Below, in pieces: positions 13,679 to 21,295 of a stretch of 64,000 bases of DNA. Below the pieces are notes generated by a model. It searched no databases. It saw nothing but the letters and a program-made list of their open reading frames with translations, and was not told where the DNA came from. The position numbers were made by a program, and so were the translations under genes. Origin of the DNA: a virus; IMG/VR virus record IMGVR_UViG_3300012944_000025, positions 25,581-89,580 of that record. The stretch is one strand, 5' to 3'. Within the stretch, counting starts at the first letter, position 1. Every line of letters starts with the position of its first letter.

Positions 13679-14077
13679 CTATTCGAGGTCGTCCTCGGGT
13701 CCGAGCGGGCCCTGGTTGTGGCGATGCGCAGCTCGCGTCGCGGCTGCCATCGCATCGTTGGTCTGCCGGGTCAGCTTGCTGACGTGCGCCTGCAGCTCGG
13801 ACATGCTGGTTCTCGCGGCGTCGAGGTTTGCCTTGGCGATCGCGTTGCGCCGATCGTCGGCGTACCTCGCGTCCGTCCAGTCCCGGATTAGCTCGAGCAT
13901 GCCGATCACCTGGACCTGATCGAGCACGTGCCCGCCGCGGACGCGCTTGACCAGTCCGTCGATGAACTGGCTCCTGCCGGTGTTCAAGGCGATCGCGACC
14001 TCCCCAGGGACCGCATAGGTCACGGGGCTGTCGGACACGGTCGGCGTCTCAGTCTTCTCCTGCTTCTTCCTGCTCAT
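13679..14077 (-). CDS. Hypothetical protein, 132 aa
   Basis: ATG 14077. Lys/Glu/Thr-rich start, a helical body (V-L-D-Q-V-Q-V-I-G-M-L-E-L-I) and a coiled-coil-like second half ending in acidic residues. No family recognised. It may be a DNA-associated or structural protein, without evidence either way. Confidence 0.7.
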   Translation of the reverse strand: MSRKKQEKTETPTVSDSPVTYAVPGEVAIALNTGRSQFIDGLVKRVRGGHVLDQVQVIGMLELIRDWTDARYADDRRNAIAKANLDAARTSMSELQAHVSKLTRQTNDAMAAATRAAHRHNQGPLGPEDDLE

Positions 14078-14114
14078 CTCTTGTCGTCGACTTTCCGCGG
14101 GGAACCCGCGTTGG

Positions 14115-14531
14115 TTATTTCGATGTCCATCGGGCGAGGATCAGCTGTTCGAACGCCTTGGCGGTCGCTGGGTCCGCGCCCGCGTCGCGCAACATGCGCT
14201 TGATCTCGGCACGCGGCACGCCGTTGGGGTTGTCGTAAAGCTGGTGGAATTTCTCGTTCCATCCGACGAGCGGCTCGTACGTCAGGCTTGCCTTCACGCG
14301 CTTCTCGCACTCGCCCTTGCACTCGTCGCAGAGCGCCATCGCGCCCTTGCGGCCGTCGGGACCGGCTTCGACCTCGCGGGCGTACCAGGTCGGCTTCTTG
14401 GTGCAGCGGCCCCACTTCCCGCCGACGTCACCGCCCATGACCCAGGGGTTGTACGCTGACTTGATGTCGGCCTGGCACCGCTCGTGGTCGACGGGCTCGA
14501 GGGGCTTGGCCTTCTTGTCGTTCTTCGTCAC
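14115..14531 (-). CDS. Cys-rich hypothetical protein, 138 aa
   Basis: GTG 14531 overlaps the upstream stop (GTGA). H-E-R-C, G-R-C-T-K-K-P, then L-C-D-E-C-K-G-E-C form a possible zinc site in the first two thirds. The C-terminal third resembles a small helical domain (A-E-I-K-R-M-L-R-D-A-G). No family recognised. Confidence 0.72.
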   Translation of the reverse strand: MTKNDKKAKPLEPVDHERCQADIKSAYNPWVMGGDVGGKWGRCTKKPTWYAREVEAGPDGRKGAMALCDECKGECEKRVKASLTYEPLVGWNEKFHQLYDNPNGVPRAEIKRMLRDAGADPATAKAFEQLILARWTSK

Positions 14532-14686
14532 TTGGTCTCCTCGTACGCGCGAAGCGCGGTCCACGCCGCAGCCTCAACGCCCTCCTGCGAGCCACCCAGC
14601 CGGCTGAGGGCTCGGAAGATCGCGAGCCATCGGCGGTTTCTCCGTGTGTTCTCCAGGCCCAGTTCCGGGACCAGCAGCTCAGGCAT
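14528..14686 (-). CDS. Small hypothetical protein, 52 aa
   Basis: ATG 14686 starts eight bases inside the upstream gene (ATGCCTGA overlap). Arg-rich helical protein. No family recognised. Confidence 0.6.
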   Translation of the reverse strand: MPELLVPELGLENTRRNRRWLAIFRALSRLGGSQEGVEAAAWTALRAYEETK

Positions 14687-15134
14687 CGTCCATGTCCGAC
14701 GCTCCGATCGTCTCCTCCATCGTCCCCTCGTGCAGCTCATCGCCCTTGCCGCACTCGCAGGTCACCTTGTAGGTGAGGCTCGCGCCGAGGCGGGGCCGCT
14801 TGCCGCCCTCCTCGACCTGCTCGGGATCGTCACAGGTCGCGGTCAGCTCGCAGCCCTCCTTCCAGGTCCAGCCGCCGCCCTTCTTCTCGACGAGGTGCGC
14901 CTCGAGCTTGTCGTGATCAAGGGTGAACTCCTCCGACATCTCGAGCGACGCTTCCTTCATGGTCTCGCCGCAGCACTCGCTGTTCCGAGTAATCTGCACG
15001 GTCGCGTGGACGTTCCCAGTGACGGTTCCATCCTCCAGCACGAGGTCGAGGTGCTCGACCTCGAACGACTCCTCCTCGGGCTCCTGGAACTCCAGCGACG
15101 CGAACTTGTTGCAGCCGGGGCACTTGTTGGCCAT
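14679..15134 (-). CDS. Zinc-binding hypothetical protein, 151 aa
   Basis: ATG 15134 overlaps the upstream stop (TGATG). Starts M-A-N-K-C-P-G-C-N-K, and later has E-C-C-G-E, E-G-C, T-C-D and V-T-C-E-C-G-K: several CxxC-type pairs alternating with acidic beta strands. Probably more than one zinc ribbon. Strongly acidic overall. No named family. Confidence 0.75.
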   Translation of the reverse strand: MANKCPGCNKFASLEFQEPEEESFEVEHLDLVLEDGTVTGNVHATVQITRNSECCGETMKEASLEMSEEFTLDHDKLEAHLVEKKGGGWTWKEGCELTATCDDPEQVEEGGKRPRLGASLTYKVTCECGKGDELHEGTMEETIGASDMDDA

Positions 15135-15412
15135 CAGGCTTCCTTGTCGGGCTCGGGGTTGACCGCCGCCTTGTACGCCTCGCGCTCCTCCTTGGTGAGC
15201 GCGCTGAATGCCGGCGCGGCGATGCCGCTTCGGGCTCCATGCTCCGCGGCGCACAACGCGAACACCAGTGCGGCCTTCTCGAGGTCGTCGACCGCGGCGT
15301 CGTGGTTGGGCTTGTTCTTCGGCGTGTTCTTGGTGTGCGCGTGCTTGTGCGACGCGGCGCGCAGGGCTCGCCGCGCTGCCTGCAGGCGGAAGTACGGATC
15401 ATCGAGCTTCAT
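15134..15412 (-). CDS. Hypothetical helical protein, 92 aa
   Basis: ATG 15412 overlaps the upstream stop (ATGT/ATGA region). Basic His/Lys-rich stretch (S-H-K-H-A-H-T-K-N-T) in the first half, Ala-rich helices after. No family recognised. Confidence 0.65.
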   Translation of the reverse strand: MKLDDPYFRLQAARRALRAASHKHAHTKNTPKNKPNHDAAVDDLEKAALVFALCAAEHGARSGIAAPAFSALTKEEREAYKAAVNPEPDKEA

Positions 15413-15594
15413 GTCTTGCCCTTTCTGTGCTTGCTTCGGGCTCGAATCGCCGCGACGCGCTCTCCGATGTAGGCCACCGCGTTGAGTGAGCCGATCTTCG
15501 ACGGGTCGCGGCCGTCGCTCCAGTCCGTGTCGAGATAGGTGTCTATCGCCTCGACGAGGTGCTTGGGCAGGCGAATGGTCACGGTGTTGGGCAT
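15409..15594 (-). CDS. Ribbon-helix-helix-like small protein, 61 aa
   Basis: ATG 15594. Begins N-T-V-T-I-R-L-P-K-H-L-V-E-A-I-D-T-Y-L, the usual strand plus first helix of MetJ/Arc-type (RHH) DNA-binding proteins; a basic second helix follows (A-A-I-R-A-R-S-K-H-R-K). Likely a small DNA-binding regulator acting as a dimer. Targets unknown. Confidence 0.7.
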   Translation of the reverse strand: MPNTVTIRLPKHLVEAIDTYLDTDWSDGRDPSKIGSLNAVAYIGERVAAIRARSKHRKGKT

Positions 15595-15595
15595 G

Positions 15596-15970
15596 TCATT
15601 CCTCCATGTCCCGAATGAACGGCCCGTGCTGCGCCTCGGTCCAGAAGCCGAGCCTTCGTCCGCCTTCGACGACGAACTCGACGCGTTGGCCCCTTCCGGA
15701 CTTCCGTGCCTTGGCGCTTACGACACGGGCCGCGAGCATCTCGGTTCTTCCGCCCACAGCGTCGATCTGGAACACGCGCAAGATGTACTCCCCGACGGTC
15801 TCCGCCCCCACCACCTCTATGGTGATTGGCGCCAGGCCATCAAGCACGAACAAGCTTTCCTTCAGTTCGACACCGACAAACCACACGCAGGTCGCGACTG
15901 TCTCCTGAATGGCGTTGATGGTCATCGGCGGGCCGCCGCTCTTCAGACGTACGGAATCGCCGGGCTTCAC
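15596..15970 (-). CDS. DUF2158 (YodC-like) domain protein with extension, 124 aa
   Basis: GTG 15970 overlaps the upstream stop. Residues 1-45 follow the DUF2158 pattern: K-P-G-D-S-V-R-L-K-S-G-G-P-P-M-T-I, then C-V-W-F and E-S-L-F. That domain is an SH3-like barrel of unknown function. A further 75 residues of beta type follow, which is longer than usual for the family. Role in the phage unknown. Confidence 0.75.
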   Translation of the reverse strand: MKPGDSVRLKSGGPPMTINAIQETVATCVWFVGVELKESLFVLDGLAPITIEVVGAETVGEYILRVFQIDAVGGRTEMLAARVVSAKARKSGRGQRVEFVVEGGRRLGFWTEAQHGPFIRDMEE

Positions 15971-16179
15971 GAGGATGCCTTGTATTCGATCGTATCAGGA
16001 GCCACGACCATCGTGTATTCACCCGGACCGAGGCTTGTCGGGCGAACACGAAGGTCGTGACCGACCTGCCCTTCGTCTTTTCGACGCGTCGGGCCGTAAA
16101 CCCAGACTTCGACCAAGTCCCTAGTGTTGCCAGGGCCGATGCTACGAATCCAGTTTGCAAGTCTAGGTTTGTTGCTCAT
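15967..16179 (-). CDS. Hypothetical protein, 70 aa
   Basis: ATG 16179 overlaps the upstream stop (ATGA). Mixed beta protein (E-V-W-V-Y-G-P). No family recognised. Confidence 0.65.
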   Translation of the reverse strand: MSNKPRLANWIRSIGPGNTRDLVEVWVYGPTRRKDEGQVGHDLRVRPTSLGPGEYTMVVAPDTIEYKASS

Positions 16180-16946
16180 TGTCGCTTTCCTTGCAGCTGA
16201 ATCAACGGAGGCCCCGCAACTCTCTTCTCTGAAGAGAAGCAGAACCTGCACGCCGCGCACGCGCCTTCGTGCTCGGCGCCGTCGCGGGCGGTGGCCGGGC
16301 AGGCGCGCGGCTCAGGATCCCACTGCGCCCGCCTGGACATCTTGTGCTCCTCGAACACGACGGACACCCAGCGCGGGACCTTGTCCTCCGGGCTCCTGCG
16401 CGCCCACGCCGCATAGAACTGCGGCCTGTTCTTCAGGACGAGCAGCCGTGTGGCCTCGGTGTTCGTCCGTGTCGTCGTGGAGTCCAAGCTGAGCATGACG
16501 TGCAGGTTCGGTAGGTTTGGTAACAAACCTGCCAGCTCGAGCTTCCGGGTCGCCACCCACACGGCCAACTCCGGGAACTCGACGGCGATGCACGTCGTGA
16601 AGAACACCGATCCCGGTTGGAGGTCGCCGACGCCGAACATCCGTACGAAGTTCTGTTTTTTCAAAACAGCTCTGGCGATGCGCCGGGCCTCGTGCCGGAG
16701 TACGGCCTTGTCGGCGGACGCGAAGAACGCCGCGTTGCGCGCCTGCGACGCGAGGGCCGCGTCGTACGTCAGGCGACCGAGGAGGCCGTAGCAGTACTCG
16801 GCGCAACCCTTGGTCGGCCTGCACGTCCGCGCGATGGCGACGTTGATCGAGCAGCCGGTCTTGGAGTTGGTGGAGAGGGACACCTCGAACGCGTCGGCGA
16901 GACCGAGCCGCGGCGTTCGACCGCGGATGACGGACAGACGGCTCAT
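16176..16946 (-). CDS. GP88-like phage protein, 256 aa
   Basis: Resembles the 'Gene product 88' family described from mycobacteriophages. N-terminal N-S-K-T-G-C-S followed by T-C-R-P-T-K-G-C-A-E-Y-C-Y, a central G-V-G-D-L-Q-P-G, and a C-terminal C-P-A-T-A ... C-A-A-C-R-F-C cluster. The conserved Cys sets suggest metal or Fe-S binding. Biochemical role of the family is not established. ATG 16946. Confidence 0.72.
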   Translation of the reverse strand: MSRLSVIRGRTPRLGLADAFEVSLSTNSKTGCSINVAIARTCRPTKGCAEYCYGLLGRLTYDAALASQARNAAFFASADKAVLRHEARRIARAVLKKQNFVRMFGVGDLQPGSVFFTTCIAVEFPELAVWVATRKLELAGLLPNLPNLHVMLSLDSTTTRTNTEATRLLVLKNRPQFYAAWARRSPEDKVPRWVSVVFEEHKMSRRAQWDPEPRACPATARDGAEHEGACAACRFCFSSEKRVAGPPLIQLQGKRQ

Positions 16947-17140
16947 TGCACCGGCTCCCGGGTCACGATGTACGCCGTGCAGCTGGACACGATGTTCACG
17001 GCGAAGATTTCCTCCTTCCCTGCCTCCTCGATGCTCGCGAGCTTCTCGGCGAGGTTGAGGTGCATGATGTTGCCACTGTCATAGCCGACGGTTCCAACGG
17101 GCTTGCCTGATACGTCGTAGGTTCGCCACTTGAATTTCAT
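16943..17140 (-). CDS. Hypothetical protein, 65 aa
   Basis: ATG 17140 shares ATGA with the upstream gene. Small alpha/beta protein (M-K-F-K-W-R-T-Y-D, E-I-F-A-V-N-I-V). No family recognised. Confidence 0.65.
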   Translation of the reverse strand: MKFKWRTYDVSGKPVGTVGYDSGNIMHLNLAEKLASIEEAGKEEIFAVNIVSSCTAYIVTREPVQ

Positions 17141-17337
17141 CGAAAGACCAATTGCCGGACCTGTCCTTTTTTGTTCTCAACCAAAACCGAACCGCCTGAT
17201 TCCTTTACTTCCTGTAGGTACATTTCTGTACCAATACCCTGACGAATTACTTCGGTCATGGTGATGCTCCGCTTGGAAGCCAATCGCTTCAGTGTCCTGA
17301 AGGTTTCAATATCGATGTTGAACGTAAGTTTGGTCAT
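17137..17337 (-). CDS. Ribbon-helix-helix-like protein, 66 aa
   Basis: ATG 17337. T-K-L-T-F-N-I-D-I-E-T-F-R-T-L-K-R-L-A, then I-T-M-T-E-V-I-R-Q-G-I, is the RHH strand-helix-helix pattern. The tail is basic. The DNA here is noticeably richer in A and T than its neighbours. Likely a dimeric DNA-binding regulator. Confidence 0.7.
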   Translation of the reverse strand: MTKLTFNIDIETFRTLKRLASKRSITMTEVIRQGIGTEMYLQEVKESGGSVLVENKKGQVRQLVFR

Positions 17338-17597
17338 AGTGGTTTTTGTCCGCGAGGCCCCCAGCGCGTGCCGGCCGCGCGAGACGCGGCCATTGAGCTG
17401 TCCAAGACGCGCCACGTCTCTTCCGGCGAGACCCCAGCAGCCTCGTTGGCTGTCAAGGCCGCCCTGCGCGCCGCCGTCCACGTACCGACGGGCTTGGCCT
17501 CGTCGATCGCATAGCCCGCCACGCCCTCCTGCACCACCGCGACGCCCCACCGGTCCTGGGTCAGCGCGACCGGGACCCACGCCGCTGCGTTAGACAT
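17334..17597 (-). CDS. Hypothetical protein, 87 aa
   Basis: ATG 17597, overlapping the end of the Cys-containing gene upstream by eight bases. Ala/Trp-rich mixed protein. No family recognised. Confidence 0.65.
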   Translation of the reverse strand: MSNAAAWVPVALTQDRWGVAVVQEGVAGYAIDEAKPVGTWTAARRAALTANEAAGVSPEETWRVLDSSMAASRAAGTRWGPRGQKPL

Positions 17598-18087
17598 TGC
17601 CGTCCCAGTACGCGTGCACGTCGTGTTTGCACGCGGCGCACTGCACCCTCGCCGTGCTCGCGACGCGCAGGTTGCTCGGCAGGCGCTGCTGGTCTCTCTC
17701 GCCCTTGATCTCGTCGCTGTCCTTGGTCAGGTGCCCGTTCCAGAAGTTGAGCAGCAGGTCCGCGCAGAGCAGCGCCTGCGGCTGCCGCAGGTCCGCCCGG
17801 CAGGACGGGCACCTTGCCGGCACGGCTATCCTCGTCTCCGTGATCGTGACGCGGGAGACGGTCACCGCGTGCTGGGGTCCTCTCAACGGCGTGATCTTCG
17901 TGTCCTCCTTGATGGCGTCGATTCGACCGGGGAACACCGACAGCCCGATGACGACGCCCTCGGCCTCGCGATACGCGGCGGCCTTCGCGGCCACGCCGTC
18001 GATCGCATGCACCTGGGTCACGTAGGCCTCCTTGGTGTCGGCGTACGCGCCCACGACGGTGAACCACTCGTGTGATTGGTCAGCCAA
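17590..18087 (-). CDS. Zinc-ribbon-containing hypothetical protein, 165 aa
   Basis: The likely start is TTG 18087, overlapping the upstream stop (TTGGCTGA). R-C-P-S-C-R at about residue 92 and Q-C-A-A-C-K-H near the C-terminus are two CxxC pairs that could form one zinc ribbon around a helical middle. N-terminal half alpha/beta. No named family. Confidence 0.7.
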   Translation of the reverse strand: MADQSHEWFTVVGAYADTKEAYVTQVHAIDGVAAKAAAYREAEGVVIGLSVFPGRIDAIKEDTKITPLRGPQHAVTVSRVTITETRIAVPARCPSCRADLRQPQALLCADLLLNFWNGHLTKDSDEIKGERDQQRLPSNLRVASTARVQCAACKHDVHAYWDGNV

Positions 18088-18844
18088 GCGCGTACGCTTT
18101 CTGCAGCATCCACCCGTTCCACGGCAGGCGGACGAGCGCGGTCATGCGGACGAGCGGGACGCAGGCGCACTCCGGGCAGGCGGCCTTCCGCATCTGTGGG
18201 ACGACCTCCGCGCCCTCGGGCGCGGCCTCCCTGATCTGCTCGAGTGCCGCGAACTGGCTGGTGTCGAGGTGATCCACGGGCAGCACGAACATCTGGACGC
18301 TGCCGGTGCAGCCCTTGTCGCAGTCGCACGCCTGGTACGCCTTGATCGTCGTGTACTCCTCCTCGGGAATGTTGAAGATTTGATCCATTGCCTCTTCGAT
18401 GATTTCCTCGTCCTTGAGGAACCCTTCTCGCCGCCGCTCGACCATGTCCGGGTCGCAAGTATCCTCGATCCACTTCGTGATGGCCTCGGCGTGTCGGGCC
18501 TTGGCCTGTCCTTCCTTGCGTCGACGGACGGCCTCTTCCTGGATGACCCGCGCGGCTGCGGCCTCGGCCTCGACGCGAGCCGCCTCCTCCGCGGCCAGCT
18601 CCACGCCTCGCCGCGCGGCTCGCGCCTCGAGACCACGGAGCACGGAGCCGAACGTCGCGTCGACCACGCCCGGACCCTCGAGGGTCTCGTCCGCCGCCAC
18701 CACCTGCGCGATCTGGTCGAGCGCGTCCTCCGGGACGTCCACGAGGTCCTCGTCCGCCACGGAGACCTTCACGACGCCGACCGTCGTCTTCCGCGCCAGG
18801 ATCGCGTCGCGTGCGGCTATCCGAAGGCGGATCTCGACGCTCAC
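18080..18844 (-). CDS. Hypothetical protein with central coiled coil and C-terminal Cys cluster, 254 aa
   Basis: GTG 18844 overlaps the upstream stop (GTGA). Beta-type N-terminus, an Ala/Glu/Arg-rich coiled coil (about residues 75-125), then C-D-C-D-K-G-C and C-P-E-C-A-C near the end. The Cys motifs could hold one or two metals. No family recognised. Confidence 0.7.
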   Translation of the reverse strand: MSVEIRLRIAARDAILARKTTVGVVKVSVADEDLVDVPEDALDQIAQVVAADETLEGPGVVDATFGSVLRGLEARAARRGVELAAEEAARVEAEAAAARVIQEEAVRRRKEGQAKARHAEAITKWIEDTCDPDMVERRREGFLKDEEIIEEAMDQIFNIPEEEYTTIKAYQACDCDKGCTGSVQMFVLPVDHLDTSQFAALEQIREAAPEGAEVVPQMRKAACPECACVPLVRMTALVRLPWNGWMLQKAYALG

Positions 18845-19074
18845 GTTCGATGCTCCGCGCACGTCACCTCGTCGGTCGGCCTGGTGTCGCCATCGACCAC
18901 GGCGGGCTTGTCGCAGTACGCACACGTGAGCGCGGCCTGCTTGACCCACGCGACGAGCTTCGCGGGCGTGGCCTTGTTGTACTCGGCAACCGCGGCCTCG
19001 ATCGCGGCCTCGCTTCCCCCGCGCTCTATGATCGCGGTCTGGTGGTCCTCGTACGCGCTGAGGTATGTGGGCAT
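18841..19074 (-). CDS. Cys-containing hypothetical protein, 77 aa
   Basis: ATG 19074 with AAGG upstream. Helical first half; T-C-A-Y-C-D and V-T-C-A-E-H at the C-terminus form a likely C-C-C-H metal site. Related in pattern to the other short Cys/His proteins but lacking the D-C-M signature. Confidence 0.68.
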   Translation of the reverse strand: MPTYLSAYEDHQTAIIERGGSEAAIEAAVAEYNKATPAKLVAWVKQAALTCAYCDKPAVVDGDTRPTDEVTCAEHRT

Positions 19075-19078
19075 TCTG

Positions 19079-19501
19079 CTAGCCTTCCTCGTTTTCGATG
19101 CTCCAAGCAAGCGCTCTCGCGTCCTGCGCTTTTTGATGTCGCTTGCGGAGGTTCATCAGACGCTCCACGAGCGGGAACTTTGCGTGCACGGTGGGCAAGT
19201 AATAGTTGATCCCGACGGCGTCGTTAGTCTTGGCCAGCTCGACTTCCATGATCGCGCTGGAGCACAGCGGACAGAGACCGAATCCGTCAGAGGGCAGCCG
19301 CTCGTCTCTGAACTCGTTGATTTGGCAGTCTACGATCACCGTGTCGTCACCGAGGCGCATGGCCGCCATGCCGCAGCAGTCGAACCGCCACCCCGTGCCC
19401 GACTTGCCCGTGAGGCACGACATATTGATCGGGCACGTCGCGCAGTCCACGGGGGTGATGTCCGTGTCGGGCGTGTCGGGGATCTGGAGGAACGGAATCA
19501 C
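19079..19501 (-). CDS. C-x-x-C-P-x-x-M-S-C motif protein, 140 aa
   Basis: GTG 19501 with GGAG seven bases upstream. V-D-C-A-T-C-P-I-N-M-S-C-L near the start; then F-D-C-C-G and L-C-P-L-C. The first motif is shared with the adjacent gene (G-R-I-C-E-G-C-P-R-S-M-S-C). It partly resembles the local D-C-M family (V-D-C at the same place) but is distinct. Iron-sulfur or zinc binding is possible. Confidence 0.7.
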   Translation of the reverse strand: MIPFLQIPDTPDTDITPVDCATCPINMSCLTGKSGTGWRFDCCGMAAMRLGDDTVIVDCQINEFRDERLPSDGFGLCPLCSSAIMEVELAKTNDAVGINYYLPTVHAKFPLVERLMNLRKRHQKAQDARALAWSIENEEG

Positions 19502-19502
19502 C

Positions 19503-20051
19503 TCAGTACTCCACGATGTCCGCGGGCACGTCGTGGTCCCCGAGGGGCTGCTGCGCCCGGACGGTCACGCGACCCGACGGCGTCACGCGGATCAGCGTGA
19601 CCGTCTGCCTCTTGTCGACCCAGCCCTTGACGGGACCCGACAGGATGTCGACGCACTGCTCCGGGCTGCTCAGGCTCTCCGCGATGCAAGACATGCTGCG
19701 CGGGCACCCCTCGCAGATTCGACCGGGCTCGTCGACGGGGACCAGCGCCCGCGTCGGAACGAGCACCTGCTTGCCCTCGAGCTGGAGTTTGCGCAGGTAG
19801 ACCCTCAGGGCCCCGGCGTTGACCTCCGTGCGGATGGCATCCCGGAGTTCCGGGTCCGGGATCAGCGCGTTCTGTTGGGCGGCCCCGAGACGCCACATCA
19901 CGGGGTGCTTGATGGCGTCGATCGCGTAGATGAGGCGGGCGACCGCCTGAATGGGCAGGTCGAACATGCGCGCCAGAACCTCGGCGAGGTCCTTCTCCAC
20001 CCCCGCGACGTTGGTCTCGCGGAGGGCTTGCTTGAGTCTCTCGGTGGGCAT
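19503..20051 (-). CDS. C-x-x-C-P-x-x-M-S-C motif protein, 182 aa
   Basis: ATG 20051 with AGGAG upstream. Helical N-terminal domain (about residues 1-80) and a C-terminal part holding I-C-E-G-C-P-R-S-M-S-C-I and a beta-rich end. The larger in-frame extension upstream is antisense to thyX. Divergent from thyX, with which it shares a 45-base promoter gap containing the 15-bp palindrome-like element. Confidence 0.7.
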   Translation of the reverse strand: MPTERLKQALRETNVAGVEKDLAEVLARMFDLPIQAVARLIYAIDAIKHPVMWRLGAAQQNALIPDPELRDAIRTEVNAGALRVYLRKLQLEGKQVLVPTRALVPVDEPGRICEGCPRSMSCIAESLSSPEQCVDILSGPVKGWVDKRQTVTLIRVTPSGRVTVRAQQPLGDHDVPADIVEY

Positions 20052-20069
20052 AGCGTCTCCTGGTCGGTT

Positions 20070-20084
20070 GATTATAAGATAAAC
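20070..20084. promoter_or_regulatory. 15-bp operator/promoter-like element, thyX copy (degenerate)
   Basis: GATTATAAGATAAAC in the divergent gap between 20051 (minus) and thyX (plus). It matches the perfect palindrome at 28920-28934 at 11 of 15 positions and keeps the TAAAC half. It ends 12 bases before the thyX start codon and just before GGAGG. Confidence 0.45.
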
Positions 20085-20096
20085 AGCGGAGGAAAC

Positions 20097-20930
20097 ATGT
20101 ACTCGACACGCGTCTTGAAGGACTCGCTCGCACCCTGCGGCAAGCGGCTGACCACCTGGGAGCTTACCTACCCTCGGTTCGTTCACGCCGAGCTGATGAC
20201 GCACCGGATGTTCAGCCGAAACAGCGCGTCCAGCCGCGCGATCCCCACCGAGAAGCTGATGGCTCGGGTCCGGGAGGACCCCGCGCTGCCCCAGTGGTGG
20301 GGCAGGAACCAGTCTGGCATGCAGGCGAACGAGGAGCTGGACGGCGCCTCGCGGGCCGAGGCCGAGCGCCTCTGGCTGGCCGCACGGGACCAGATGCTCG
20401 TGGCCGTCGAGCAGCTCGGCAAGGTCGGGCTTCACAAGCAGCTCGCGAACCGGCTCATCGAGCCGTGGATGTTCATCACGGTCCTCGTCTCCTCGACTGA
20501 GTACAGCAACTGGTTTCACCTGCGCAACCACCGCATGGCCCAGCCGGAGATTGCCTGGGTTGCCAGGGCCATGTGGCAGCACTACCAGGAGCACCGACCG
20601 ACCGAGATTCCCGAGGGTGGGTGGCATCTTCCGCTGGTCCAGCCCGAGGAGGTCACCGCCCTCGGCGAAGTGATGGCGAAGAAGGTGTCCACCGGGCGCT
20701 GCGCCCGCGTGTCGTACCTGACCCACGAGGGTGTTCGCGATCCGGACAAGGACGTCGAGCTGCACGACAGGCTGTGCTCGGGGCCGGCGACCGGCGAGCC
20801 CGGCCACTGGTCCCCGTTCGAGCACGTCGCAATGGCGCTCGTGGAACCCGTGCGCAGCGGCAACTTTTTGGGTTGGGCTCAGTACCGAAAAGCGTTCGAC
20901 ACGGAGCACTTCGGCGATCGGATGCCCTAA
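20097..20930 (+). CDS. thyX: Flavin-dependent thymidylate synthase ThyX, 277 aa
   Basis: Makes dTMP from dUMP using methylene-tetrahydrofolate, FAD and NADPH. The ThyX signature appears as T-H-R-M-F-S-R-N-S-A-S-S-R (family R-H-R-x-x-S-x-N-x-x-S-x-R; the first Arg is Thr here). A C-terminal H-W-S-P-F-E-H-V and a following Q-Y-R-K are also family features. GGAGG precedes ATG 20097. Length is in the normal range. Phage ThyX keeps dTTP synthesis going independently of host ThyA. It is a single plus-strand gene ending convergently against 20927. Confidence 0.93.
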   Translation: MYSTRVLKDSLAPCGKRLTTWELTYPRFVHAELMTHRMFSRNSASSRAIPTEKLMARVREDPALPQWWGRNQSGMQANEELDGASRAEAERLWLAARDQMLVAVEQLGKVGLHKQLANRLIEPWMFITVLVSSTEYSNWFHLRNHRMAQPEIAWVARAMWQHYQEHRPTEIPEGGWHLPLVQPEEVTALGEVMAKKVSTGRCARVSYLTHEGVRDPDKDVELHDRLCSGPATGEPGHWSPFEHVAMALVEPVRSGNFLGWAQYRKAFDTEHFGDRMP

Positions 20931-21295
20931 CGCTCGGCTAGCGTGAAGTGGAACGGCCAGTCGACCTCGACACCTAGGCCGTCCCCGCAGGTCCCCCGAT
21001 CCCCGATCCGCTCCCACTCCTCGAACGCGTGCGCCATGGTGTCGATTCGATACCGGGCGACGTTGGTCAGGTAGGCCTCGAGATCCCTGATTCGAGGCCC
21101 CGCCAGGGTCTTCACCGTGTGAACCGCGAGCACGCACGCCGCGCACGCAGGTGACCACGTCTCGATCCAGATCCTCCCGTGCGGGCACGTGCGGCATGGC
21201 AGGCAGTACGCGGACGCGCCCACCGTCTCGAGGTCCTCGACGTTGCCGCATCGGAGGCACTCAGGCTCCCTGGTCGGCCTCCGTCTTCGCGACAT
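20927..21295 (-). CDS. Zinc-motif hypothetical protein, 122 aa
   Basis: ATG 21295 overlaps the end of the GHKL gene. N-terminal C-L-R-C-G-N, Y-C-L-P-C-R-T-C-P-H-G and A-C-A-A-C form a dense Cys cluster, likely two zinc sites; the rest is helical. An ATG at 21340 is also possible. No family recognised. Confidence 0.68.
   Translation of the reverse strand: MSRRRRPTREPECLRCGNVEDLETVGASAYCLPCRTCPHGRIWIETWSPACAACVLAVHTVKTLAGPRIRDLEAYLTNVARYRIDTMAHAFEEWERIGDRGTCGDGLGVEVDWPFHFTLAER

Noticed and set aside
18032-19600. A 522-residue plus-strand frame over several minus genes
   Set aside because: Antisense to zinc-motif genes joined by start-stop overlaps; composition typical of antisense GC-rich frames.
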